Source: Hypericum androsaemum
Taxonomy: Eukaryota; Streptophyta; Magnoliopsida; Malpighiales; Hypericaceae
Direction of reading: 5' to 3'
Assembly: GCA_963995505.1 (NCBI GenBank)
Contig: OZ023187.1
Span: 7,465,176 to 7,529,175 of the forward strand
DNA length: 64,000 bases
Positions 1 to 10,315 of this stretch are shown here, in pieces; position 1 is the stretch's first letter, and every line of letters starts with the position of its first letter. The position numbers and the translations under genes are program-made. The notes under the pieces were generated by a model, which was given only the letters and a program-made list of their open reading frames with translations, was not told the DNA's origin and did not search any database.

Positions 1-119
1 TTGAAATACATAAACAATTCAACAAAAGAAAAATATAGCATGTCAGCTTCTAGTGATCCATCATTCACGACATCTTCTAAGCTAGTTGCAGAATAACATA
101 ATAAATATGTTAAAGTTAG

Positions 120-389
120 CCGTAAAGTATATTATATATATTATCAATATGATCTAACAATGGTCTAACTAGAGTCTAATTAGGGTAGAGTCTAAAATAA
201 GGTAAAAATCTAAGGGTAGGGACCGACCCACAGGATCTAGCTATGGATTCATACCCTACCCTAGACCCTACCTCTAAACATGGACCCATACCCATACCCT
301 ACCCTAGACCCAGTCAAAGTCAACATACCCTAGACCCGTAGGGTAAGGGTAGGGTCCGACCCTCAGGGTATGGGTATTTCTGCCATCCC
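120..389. repeat. CCCTA-rich low-complexity repeat
   Basis: The stretch is built from variants of CCCTACCCTAGACCC and the reverse form GGGTAGGG, with the short block GGGTAGGGaCCGACCC present twice (near 215 and 340). It is gene-free. The pattern resembles degenerate telomere-like sequence but the unit is irregular, so a simple repeat or MITE interior is more likely. Confidence 0.4.
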
Positions 390-897
390 TAATCTTACCT
401 AAACCTCAAGGTAGTGAGTTGCTGGATCCTCCACCCTTATAAACAGGTCCAACCCACTTGCAACTTCCGATGTGAGATTCTCTCCAACACGCCCCCCTCA
501 AACAAAGCCCATCGGGCAGAAGTCTGTACGGACTTCACACTGTCTCTCGTGCTTTCAAAGGTGGGCCGTGCTAGCATAACTGGTCATGGCCTCATGGGCT
601 TGTTAGAGCAATTGGCTCTGATACCATATAGGAATTTCCATATCCTACCAAAAACCTTAAGGTGATGAGTATGTGGATCATTTACACTTATAAACAGCCC
701 CAACCCACTTACAACTTCCGATGTGGGATTCTTTCCAACACGCCCCCTCAAACGAAACTCATCGAGCTGAAGTTTACACGGGCTTAACCACTGCCTCTCG
801 TGCTTTCAACGGGGGTCGTGTAGACCATGGGTCTCATTAGAACAATTGACTCTGATACCATATAGGAGTTTCCATATTAGGATATGGAAATTCCTAT
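390..897 (-). mobile_element. TRIM-like mini LTR retroelement, tandem array
   Basis: Read on the minus strand, LTR-like units start TGTTGGA(A/G)AGAAT at 740 and at 489. The motif CACATCGGAAGTTG follows in both. Each internal stretch begins with a primer-binding site TGGTATCAGAG (626-616 and 860-850), as used by initiator-Met tRNA, and ends with a purine tract GAGGGGG just before the next LTR. Two LTRs of about 110 bp alternate with internal domains of about 125 bp that have no coding capacity, and a truncated third LTR lies at 861-895. This is the architecture of a terminal-repeat retrotransposon in miniature, here as a tandem (LTR-int-LTR-int-LTR) array. Short ORFs inside it are incidental. 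Confidence 0.65.
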
Positions 898-899
898 AC

Positions 900-1270
900 C
901 CATTACTTTCAGATTTTGGGTTGGATACGGAGATTCCAACCGTTTGCTTCGAGACTGAATTGTGAATAATGTTTTCGCTGTTGATGTGTAAAGGATGCCA
1001 TTGTTTCTCTGAACAAGTTCGGTCTAGCTAATCTTTGTTTTGTGTTATATATGTTTTTAGTATACTCTGTACCGTGTACTTTAGTTCATCCTTTGAAGTT
1101 TGGATGAACCTTCATTCTTGCCTTCAAAAAATGAGGAAGTACAATCATCCAGAAAATTGCAGAAGGAAATTAGCAGCGGGTACGAAGAACGAGGTGCTGA
1201 TGATCAGGGAACACAATATTACAGTAGAGAGGCCTTAGATTCAAGTCTTGGAGAATATCATTCTAAATAG
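900..1270 (+). other. possible exon remnants of an unrecognised gene
   Basis: Two pieces look like terminal exons. One follows a TTTCAG acceptor near 910 and reads FGLDTEIPTVCFETEL before a stop. The other reads PSKNEEVQSSRKLQ and then GYEERGADDQGTQYYSREAL before a TAG at 1268-1270. I do not recognise either and cannot link them to a promoter or upstream exons. They may be gene debris next to the TBP copy, or chance reading frames. Confidence 0.2.
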
Positions 1271-1543
1271 ACTCTGGAGTGCTCGATTTTGAATACCAGA
1301 GATTTCACCCAAAAAAATATCCATCAAGGACAACACATGCCATGAAAGGGACAATGGAGGACTTCATTCACAGAGCTTATGCACAGTAGAGCCCCTTCCT
1401 TTCTCCGGCATTGTCCCGATGCGGAAGCCCAAAAAAGATAAAATGTCTGGGATCAAACAACAATGCACGTACGTTAGGTGAGAACCAGCTGAACGTAGAA
1501 GACAGCCATAGAGATGGCACATATAAGGGGTAGAGTAATACCA

Positions 1544-2640
1544 TTGCTGAACCTTCCTGAACTCGGTAAGCACGGGATAAATGTTCTCAAATGCCGTGTA
1601 CGTCTCTTCTCTAACCTGGGATTATGAGAGGAGGTAGGATCCCCTTGAGAATGAATAGGTGCAGCAAGTAATCAATATGTCATAAGATGCGACAATCACA
1701 ATTTTTCCTGAAACGAAAATCGAGAGCACAATTTTCGGCTGCTTCATGCGATATATCAAACCTGGAAACAGTTGAGGTTCATACTGTAGAATCAAACAGA
1801 GTCAGAAGATGACGCCTACAAAAGGCAATCCCGAGACTGGAGAAAGCGCCGTGGGAGTATGCAAGACCTCCTTCAAGCCTAATAGGAAACTTCACATCAC
1901 AAGAGTCGACAATATTCTGAATTTTGAAGTCCTGGCAAACAAAAAATGAATACAAATCTCAAAGTTTCAGGTGTGAGACGAGAAGCGAAAAACAAATGCC
2001 TTAAATTTGGCAGGAAAGCCAAGCTTTTGAACTATTCTTGCATACTGCAAAAATCAGAATCATGTTAGTCTCATCGAAGTAAAAGCACATTTGGCACCTT
2101 TCTCGCAGCCAATTTTGACGACTGTTCACTCTTAGCACCGGTACATACCTGAACAGTAAAAGGAAAACATATGAGACAAAAGTGGTAATTGTATAGATAA
2201 TTAGCTACAAACTTATCCACAGTGCAAACCATTTTCACTTAGCTGAACATGCAGTTAAGTGGCACACAAAGTTAATTTTCTTCAACAAAATTTGGAGAGA
2301 AAATGATGTGCTCTTGGCATATAGGTACATAAGGGATCCTTGGTTGTATTCTGGACTTGAAGGATTCCTTAAAGCCCTCTAAGGGTCTACTTAACATTTT
2401 ACATATTAGAAACAGAAATACTCACCATCTTTCCAGAGGCAAAAATCAACGCTCTAGTTTTTGGCTCTCTTATTCTCATAATGGCAGCAGCAAAACGCTA
2501 CATCATCATTTTAGAGGTTAGGGATATGTTAAAATCAAGTCCAGCTACATACTTTAGGATTGTATTCTGCATTTCGAGCTTGCAATGCTATCTGCTTAAG
2601 ATCCAACTTACAATCCAAGTTCACTGTTGATACAATATTC
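1544..2640 (-). pseudogene. TATA-box-binding protein (TBP) gene copy, decayed
   Basis: Seven exon-like blocks with intron positions retained encode about 171 residues of the conserved TBP saddle: 2640-2553 ([15 protein letters not shown]), 2497-2426 ([18 protein letters not shown]), 2148-2098 (VCTGAKSEQSSKLAARK), 2044-2000 (YARIVQKLGFPAKFK), 1931-1836 ([27 protein letters not shown]), 1783-1694 ([20 protein letters not shown]) and 1615-1544 ([20 protein letters not shown]). TBP nucleates transcription pre-initiation complexes in the nucleus. Decay signs: the first exon (variable N-terminus) is not seen upstream; the donor after the fourth block is GC in a weak context; no GT follows AFSS; an extra Gly precedes LAYSH; the TGAK segment before VREETY is missing; the family stop after KVQQ reads TGG. 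Retained introns mean a DNA-level duplicate, not a processed copy. A divergent working gene with unusual splicing is possible but less likely. Confidence 0.75.
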
Positions 2641-2699
2641 CTGAGCAAAAACCACCTAAGGTCGGGCCCATTCTAGAAAATGGGCCAATGGGCTAAGAG

Positions 2700-3623
2700 T
2701 GGTTGACAACATGTTATCCTAGTGAATATATTTCTTTTTGTTTTGTATCACTTTCCTATCCGAATAAGATCGACAAATTCAGTTGCGAGTGGGTTAGGAT
2801 TTCTTACCAAAAGCGACAATTTATTGAGAGTTATAGCGTTGCACACGCATCGTCGACTTATATTATCAGTTTAGTTTATGGCAATTCAGATAAATAACCT
2901 AACTCATTTCCCATGAGTCAGGTATAGCAGATGCAATAGCTAGTGATCTGTCCTCACATTGTGTATTTGGATATCTGTCGATTAACTAAAAAACATAATT
3001 TCCATATTCAATATTTTTACCAGACATATAAGTAAGTAAATTATGATCATTTGATGTTCATATATCATATCTCCACGGAAGATATTAGTGAATAAAAAAC
3101 AGATATCCAAATTGATATCCAATATCTTTTCAGAAGATATGAATAAATAAGCAAGAGATATGACCGCAAAATTTTTCAAGGGGTTATAAATATATTTCAT
3201 TTTATACTTCATACAATATTTTTTTCCCCAAGATATACTTACAAATGAATACAACAAGGCTGCATTCAACATTCAATTATAATATATAAGGGAACATATA
3301 AAGAATACTTACACAATTGTAGCTCAAATATTTTCAAAAAATATATAAGAATCTGGTAGAGTCTATAGTGATAACGTGTTATGAAACTGAACAACTAGGA
3401 ACTGAACATTGAGTTATTTAAAATATTGAGAATGGAGAGTAAAGAGAGAAAAAAAATGGAGCCAATAATAAGAACTTATCATTAATCATCAATTCTCATT
3501 GTAAACGTTATAGGTATTTATTTCTGATATACCCAACTAATCATTATCCATTGAATACATCATGAAAGGACAAATCCTAAAAAATAACGAAGACAACGAG
3601 CCAAATTTGAAAGATAGAAATAA
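2700..3623. other. AT-rich intergenic, no gene seen
   Basis: AT-rich sequence with short ORFs of fewer than 100 codons on either strand that resemble no family I know. The first exon expected for the TBP copy was searched for here on the minus strand and not found. Confidence 0.5.
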
Positions 3624-4079
3624 GAGAAAATTACTCTCAAATCTTTCGGGTTTGATTAAATATACTCAAAAGTCTATCCTGTTTGAAAAATGATACTGTT
3701 GTTCCTCTAGTTTGCTTTTATTATATTTTCGGGTCCCCGGCGCACGTTAGCAGCTATTTTTTTCAAATTTTTCAATAAAATGACCAAAATATCCCTAGAA
3801 TAAAAAATAAAAAATGCTGACTCCATCCGGTACCGAGCAACACAACATCCTGTCATCTTCCTCCTCTATGTCATCCCCCTCCACAACCACACACACTAAA
3901 AACCCAAGCTAAACCAAAAAATCTAATCGACAGCCCAGGCCCGATGTCGTCGCCATCGATCAGGGATTATTAAATTGGGGGTCACAGCGACGAGATTTCA
4001 ATCCTCCATCTGGGATTTCTAAGAACGACATCACGGCGATAGATTTCAATTCTCCATCTGGGTCCGTGTACTATTGACA

Positions 4080-4921
4080 GTACGAGCACCTTGGTTCAAA
4101 GAATGAACCTCTCGCTGAATACTAGCGACTCTAACAGCATCTCTACGACCAAATCGTTCACACAGATCATGCCAAACATCAGATACATTCTTAAAATATA
4201 GAAGACTTGGGTGAATTTCTGGATCTACAGATCTCAAGATCCAGCTAACAATCATGGTGTTGCAACGCTCCCAATTAGCATACTGAGAATTATCAAGGGC
4301 AGGGACAAGAGTAGTACCATCAATGAAGCCCAACTTATTTTTGGATCGAAGAGCAAACCTCATATCTCGACTCCATGCATGGAAATTACTGCTTTCTTCG
4401 AGCAGGGGAGTAACCAACGCCACGGCTGGGTTCTCACTTGGGTGGAAATAGAGAGGAGGCACCTGAACTTCTCCTCCCATGTTCTAAAAATGTTGGCTAA
4501 GTCGCAGAGTTGTGGATTCCGGAGTAACAGATTCTAGGTTCTCCACGGCATGTGGTGAAGTTGCCATTCTTGATGAGTACCAAGAGAGATTTTGGAGAAG
4601 GAGTACAAGGTGATTTTAGCTGAAGCAAGAAGTGAGCTACCGCTCTGATACCATGAAAAAAATTAAATTTGGATATATTTGTTTCAGAAATTTAGAAGTT
4701 TAAGGAGAAAGATGAAGAAGCAATGAGAGAGAGATGAAGGAATAAAATCTTCTTCCAATGTAAATTATCTCTTCTTCTTGTTTACAATTGCCTACAAAGG
4801 TCTATTTATATACACGTATCAACTTATGAAAAGAGAAATAAAGTGTGGAGGAAAACATGGAGAAAAGTGTGGAGGAAAAGGAGGAGTGTGTAGACCCTAA
4901 GAATTATAAGGCCTAGACCCC
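4080..4921 (-). mobile_element. Ty1/Copia 5' fragment: LTR, PBS and start of gag
   Basis: On the minus strand a primer-binding site TGGTATCAGAGC lies at 4653-4642, directly after an LTR-like region running from about 4921. Gag starts at the ATG at 4567 (MATSPHAVENLE), meets an in-frame stop after about 27 codons, and continues as MGGEVQVPP down to about 4080. Residues such as SNFHAWSRDMRFALRSKNKL and GFIDGT are the signature of the plant Copia gag N-terminus. Nucleocapsid, protease, integrase and RT are absent, so it is a dead 5' fragment inside the larger TIR element. Confidence 0.75.
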
Positions 4922-4929
4922 ATATATTT

Positions 4930-5300
4930 TAATAGACGAAGGCGGCGACGACGGTGCTTGGCGAGGATGAGGATGGTGCTTGGCGAGGACGACGGCGGCG
5001 ACAATGATTCTTGGCGAGGATGAAGGCGGCGACGACGGTGCTTGGCGAGGATGAGGATGGTGCTTGGCGAGGACGAGGTTCTTTTGCGACGACGATTGTT
5101 GGCGAGGACGAAGGCGGCAACGACGGTGCTTGGCGAGGACGAGGATCTTTCGCGACGACGGTGGTGTTTGGCGAGGACGAGGGCGGAGACGACAGTGAGT
5201 TGCGAGGGGCGTTGGTAATGCTAGAAGGGTTGGACAAGAGCGGGAAGACGTCGTAGGCCGGGAGGCTGTCCGACGACGACGACGGCGGCGGCAATAGAGA
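4930..5300. repeat. GC-rich minisatellite (GGCGAGGAYGA-type)
   Basis: A stretch of more than 45 bases starting GGCGGCGACGACGGTGC at 4941 recurs almost identically at 5025 (period about 84), built from smaller units of the form GGCGAGGACGA. ORFs exist in both directions but they are low-complexity (Pro/Ser or Gly/Glu/Asp) and probably not coding. Confidence 0.6.
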
Positions 5301-5669
5301 GACGGATGTCGGGAAGATGATCTCCGGGTACCTGTCCAACGATGACGGCGATTTCTAATTCATGTTTTAAAGCAAAAGCTTTTGAATTCGATTAATCCGA
5401 TGGAGATGCCTTGTGTTGTTTATTTTTTGGGTTTTTTGGTATTGGTCATTGGAGACGAAGGAATGATGTCATCAAATTTTTTATTTTTGTGTTCTAAAAG
5501 TATTTTTGTCTTTTCAATGACCAAAAAAGAAAAAAATCTCATTTAGAGACCCGAAAGTATAAATAAAAGCAAACTAGAGGGACAACATGATCATTTTTCA
5601 AACAAAAAATTTTTTTGAGTATATTTAAACAAACACGAAGACTTGAGAGTAATTTTCCCAAAAAATAAT

Positions 5670-6267
5670 TATGAACAATATCACCAATAAAAATGATCTC
5701 AAATTAAAAGATATCTACTTAATTAATTCATAACACACAATAAACATTTTGCGGTCGAAAAAGGATTAACCGAAAAGAAAACGAAAAAAAAACAAAAGCA
5801 AAATAGAAAAAGAAAAACAGAGAAACCGAAAACCGCTTCTCGATCTCCTTCCACCGTACAACCAACTAACTTTTCCTTCCCAAGTAAGTTTCCATTTCCT
5901 CTTCTCCGTGTTCCATTTATTTATTTTTTAAAATTTTAATTCGGTTTATTGTAAATTTCGAGCTTGCTTAGTGTTAGGCTTTTTAATAGTGAGGAGCCAT
6001 TTCCCCGCTCCACTTAATTTCGGTTCCCGGAGTTAGAATTAACCGTCTGGAGAGTGGCTAGGGTTTTGATAACTGCCAGCGGTTACTTTTGCGGATTTTG
6101 CAGGTGTGCGTGTTTGTCCGGCCTTTTCGCGGTGGAGGAGGAGGAGAATTGAGGTTTTGGTGGCGTAGGCTTGGGATGCTCCGTCCTGGTTCGTGTCTAG
6201 GACGGTTTTCGTAGTTGATAGTGAATGGTGCGCGTTTCGTGGTGAGGGGTTGGTGATTGCGGTTGGG
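5670..6267 (+). promoter_or_regulatory. upstream region of the DA2-like gene
   Basis: AT-rich and A-rich sequence passes into pyrimidine-rich sequence near 5830-5905, then a GC-richer stretch that would be 5' UTR. An ATG at 6193 is in frame with the DA2 start but adds residues the family lacks. I cannot place a TATA box or start site with confidence. Confidence 0.35.
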
Positions 6268-9200
6268 ATGGGTAATAAGCTTGGAAGGAGGAGGCCGGTG
6301 GTGGACGAGAGGTACACGAGGCCGCAAGGGCTTTATGTTCACAAAGATGTGGATCACAAGAAGCTGAGGAAGCTGATTCTGGAGTCCAAGCTCGCTCCCT
6401 GTTATCCCGGGGATGAGGAGACTTTCCATGAGCATGAAGAGTGCCCGATTTGCTTCTTGGTCTGTGGTTGCCTTTGATTTGCTGTGTGCATTTTTTTGGT
6501 CGGGAATGCATTTTCTCTGATGGGTTTGGCCTTTCGCCATTTTTTCCTGTTTCAGCATTACCCAAGTCTGAACCGATCAAGATGTTGCATGAAGGGAATT
6601 TGTACAGGTGATTGATTATTCAATATGCGATTTATGCTGCCATTCGGTTTTTTTGATGTGTTTTGACTTTTCGTTGTCTGCTCCAGAATGCTTCCTTCAA
6701 ATGAAGAGTCCAAATTCTGCACGACCTACTCAGTATCCTTCAGAAATATGGTTTTTATGGTTGCTTTAGTGTAGAGTTTTTGTTTTGGCTCATTGTTCTA
6801 TCCAATCGGCATTCCATATTCGAAACTTGTGGTACTTAACAGCATCAGGTGTCCATTCTGCAAAACCTCCAACTACGCAGTTGAGTATCGAGGTGTTAAG
6901 ACAAAGGAGGAAAAGGGTTTGGAGCAGATTGTAAGTTTTGCTTGTTACAGTAAGCTTAACATTCTTACCCCATTCTAATATTACCTTTCTTGCCAGTGTT
7001 CAGGGTTTTATCATACTTTTGTGTTTTCCAGGAAGAGCAACGTGTTATAGAAGCGAAAATACGGATGCGGCAGCAAGAACTTCAGGATGAAGATGAGAGA
7101 ACGCAGAAGAAACTGGAACCAAGTTCTTCAAGCACTAATATCTCACAACAGGAAGTAGAATGTAGCTCGTCTACAGGTACTCTTCTTTCATTATGGTGGT
7201 TGTATGCACGTGCTATTTTCCGTTTGGCCATTGAAGTAAGCATTCACTTTCTGCCTTTTAGCTGCTTGTCATAGGTCCCCTGTGGAAATTGAGGAAACAA
7301 TTCCCGTTCAACGTTCGTACAAACGCCCTGCACACTCTACAGAAAATAGGTATTGTTTGGCTTTTATTTTTGGTCTGTGTTTATCTTTAGATGGCTAAAA
7401 TGTTAATATGATCTTTGTCTATTCTGCTGGTTTGATACTGGCAATCTGCGAAAGTGGCAATTATGCTATTCTCAAACATAAGAAACGAGTACTGACGTGA
7501 TGCTATCTTGTAATTACTTGTTATCCTCTTCCTTTCTCTTGTATAGTATAGTTGGTTTCTGGCTCTCTCTTAAGAGGTCCTTCCTTGGCAAATAATGGTT
7601 TTTTTTTTTTGCTTCATTTATCATTCAGTGTTCGTGCTGGTTTACTGGGTACATTTTTTGTTATTTGAAAACTTTCTTGGATGCATATTAAAACATTCAA
7701 TGAGACCACTTAACGATTTAAAAAATAAGAAACTTACATTGTCCTTGGGATTTTGTATCTCTTAGGACTTGTTACATAAACCAACCCAAATGTGGTTATC
7801 ATCGCATGTGTTATTTTTCTGTAGAGCATCTACATCATCAGGACAGTAAGGGTCTTGTTTCTTATTCACTAAGCATAAATGCAGACATTATACTGGATAA
7901 TGTGTCCCTAATCTTGTGTGCTATGGAAAGTCAGTTTAATAGAGCTAACAATGTGTTCCTAATTTAATTTCAGGCCATGGGTATTACTTCCTTCTCTTTA
8001 TGCATCTATGTCAGTTTAATACTGAACAACTTACAATTGTATTTCGTTGCCGATGCAATGTTAACTATTGCTTTTCAGGGAAGAAGAGTTTGATTTGGAT
8101 CTTGAGGACATTATGGTGATGGAGGCTATCTGGCTTTCTATTCAGGTAAATACGGGGATCATTGTATTGATTTTAGTTTCATCATATTCTGGGTTCAATA
8201 TTCTCTTATTAACTTTGGACCATAAATGATCTTCCAAAGCTGGTTATATAAGGGCAGATGATGGTCCATGAATATTTTTATGCTGTGATCGGACGTTCGA
8301 CCTTTGCTTGCATTAACAACTATTTTGTTGTTTGTTCTCCCTTCCGTTGATACTAATTTTGAGTATTGTTTAGATCTGACTCAACATTCACCTCATTTCG
8401 TTTTTAAGCTTGCTTTAAATGATCTAATTTTGCTGATCATGAATGGATGATATGTTTGAGTGGAACTCGGAGAGGTTCCACCAGTTTTGTTGAATATCTT
8501 GGAACTGGTGTCCTTTAATCCACTTCTGCTAAATGATGTGCTCCCTTCTATAAATTTATCCCAAGTCTGACCATTCAATAACAATGATCTAGCTACATTC
8601 TTGCCACCTCTGGTCAAAGGCCTCTATGTCCATTGGGGACTTTCTGGTGATTAGTTTAGCAATACGAGATATTAGCTCCATACCTGGTTGCTCATTTGTT
8701 TGACAGCCTACATAGAATCTCAATACTGCCTTTGATATATTGTTTTCTGTATCAATGATACAAGAATGATGAACATTGTAGTCTTTTGCTTAACCTTTCA
8801 CGTCTTCCCTTTGCTGGTGATCTCTTAATCCCTGCTGTGTTAGTCTGAAATTATCAGGAATTCTGCTTACGTTTAGGCTATTCTTTACTGATTAGAACAC
8901 CTCTTTCTTTCCTCCAACTTAGCTCTAGTTTCGTCTGTTCCTTGAACTTGTCTGTGTCTTATTCAAGAGGTTTCTGGACCACGTGGTGCAGGAAAAAGGT
9001 AGACACAGAAATATGGGCTGTGGTGAAGCTTCTGTGTCTGATCGGTATGCATTAGAAGCTCGTTACACAACACCACTTATCCCTCCTCTAACTGGCCCGT
9101 CTTCATCTCCTTCTGGGGGTCTTGCTTGTGCCATTGCTGCACTTGCTGAGCGTCAGCAGCATAGTGGGGAATCCTCTTCCCAGAACAACGGAATCATGTC

Positions 9201-9600
9201 TGCCAATGACATGGGTCCTGGAAGTAGCAGCTTTTATCATAGATTGGATCAGGGTACGGTAAATTATGTTTCAGCCCAGAGTGCATGCCACGTGCTACCG
9301 GATTGCCGGAAGACAGCAGAAGCAAGAAATGATGGTGACTGGTGTACCGCTCGTGGATCAGATGCCGCTGAAGCGGGTACAAGCTATGCAAGCTCAGACA
9401 CAACTGAAGATTCTAGCGGTTTTACAGCATTGGTGCCGCCGCCACCACCGCCGCCACCAGACGAGATCAATGGAACCTTAGATAATATTTCTGCACCAAT
9501 TGTTCCCGAGACTTTTGAGGAACAGATGATGCTGGCCATGGCTGTTTCACTTGCTGAGGCTAGAGCTATGGCTGTTGTACCTAGGAATCATTGGCAATAG
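6268..9600 (+). CDS. DA2: RING-type E3 ubiquitin ligase, DA2/GW2 family
   Basis: Eight coding exons join to a 426-residue protein: 6268-6459, 6556-6607, 6687-6732, 6849-6930, 7032-7176, 7262-7349, 8079-8145, 8992-9600; all junctions are GT-AG and phases agree. The start [12 protein letters not shown] is the family N-terminus, so the in-frame ATG at 6193 is rejected. The RING spans about residues 59-101 with CPIC, CCMKGIC, ECF and CPFC cysteines. After it come [15 protein letters not shown], a charged helix ([16 protein letters not shown]), an acidic MVMEAIW segment, and a C-terminus with a polyproline tract and [16 protein letters not shown]. Arabidopsis DA2 and rice GW2 restrict seed and organ size through ubiquitination of growth regulators such as DA1. 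Intron 7 is longest (about 850 bases). DA2 versus its paralogue DA2L cannot be separated here. Confidence 0.92.
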
Positions 9601-10315
9601 TTTTCTGGACCGAGCTCCAACATTCAGCTCTCGATAAGCCACCTCGAAAGCAACTGGCGAAGATTGAGGTAGTGAAATCTCTTTCCGAACTTCCCCGTCC
9701 ATAAATAGTTTGCAAGAGAATAGCTAGTTCTAGTGAAATGAAACTTGACATATTGATGTGAAATCTCATCCACTTTTGCCAAAGTTTTGGTTCAAATTCA
9801 TTTTTGCTGCTTCATAAACAATTGTGTGAGAGTAGCTTTAGATTCTCAAGAAACCGCTACACCATCATTGTGCAGTATTTGCTCTTAGGTTTTTAGTTCT
9901 TGAGTTGTATCATCAATTGGATCGACTGTTTAATCCTTAAACCGAAGATTGATAAGTTGGTTGTCACCCAAACTGAGCCGGGTGGTAACTCTCTGGCTGC
10001 CGAATTTTAACATTGTTGCGTTGTTAGGGCTCGAGCCATCGAGGGTTGGATTTCTTCCGCATGCTCATCAAACTGGCAAGGGATTTCTGCAGCGAACTCG
10101 ATTAACAGCCTGCAGAATTTAAACGCATGGTGACATTCACACCCGCAGAAGATTACTGGTATTCTGCATTTGACAGACCAATTACGATCCGGGATTTCGA
10201 CTAGAAGGTTGATAAATCTTTTAAAAGTTCAATATCATTGAACCTACAAAAGGCATAAATAATAAGATGTCGCCTAGAAGAATCCCAATGGTAAGGAACC
10301 ATCTTGGATAGTGTC
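9601..10315. other. convergent 3' flank between DA2-like and ICR1-like genes
   Basis: About 0.7 kb shared by the 3' ends of two convergent genes. It should hold both 3' UTRs and polyadenylation signals. No other gene is seen. Confidence 0.5.

Larger units (their letters stand above)
3624..5659. mobile_element. MULE-type TIR element, non-autonomous
   Basis: The left end GAGAAAATTACTCTCAA and the right end (read inverted) GGGAAAATTACTCTCAA match, and similarity continues inward for well over 100 bases (ATTAAATATACTC, AAAAATGAT, CTCTAGTTTGCTTTTAT, TTTCGGGTC). Flanking 9-mers TAGAAATAA (3615-3623) and AAAAAATAA (5660-5668) agree at 7 of 9 positions, consistent with an old 9-bp target duplication typical of Mutator-like elements. 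No transposase is visible. The interior carries a Copia fragment and a GC-rich minisatellite. Confidence 0.6.

Noticed and set aside
120..389. interstitial telomere sequence
   Set aside because: The CCCTA words are irregular and mixed with GACCC; no run of the plant telomere heptamer.
4929..5339. 136-codon Pro/Ser-rich minus-strand frame
   Set aside because: By-product of the GC-rich minisatellite; the opposite strand is also open.
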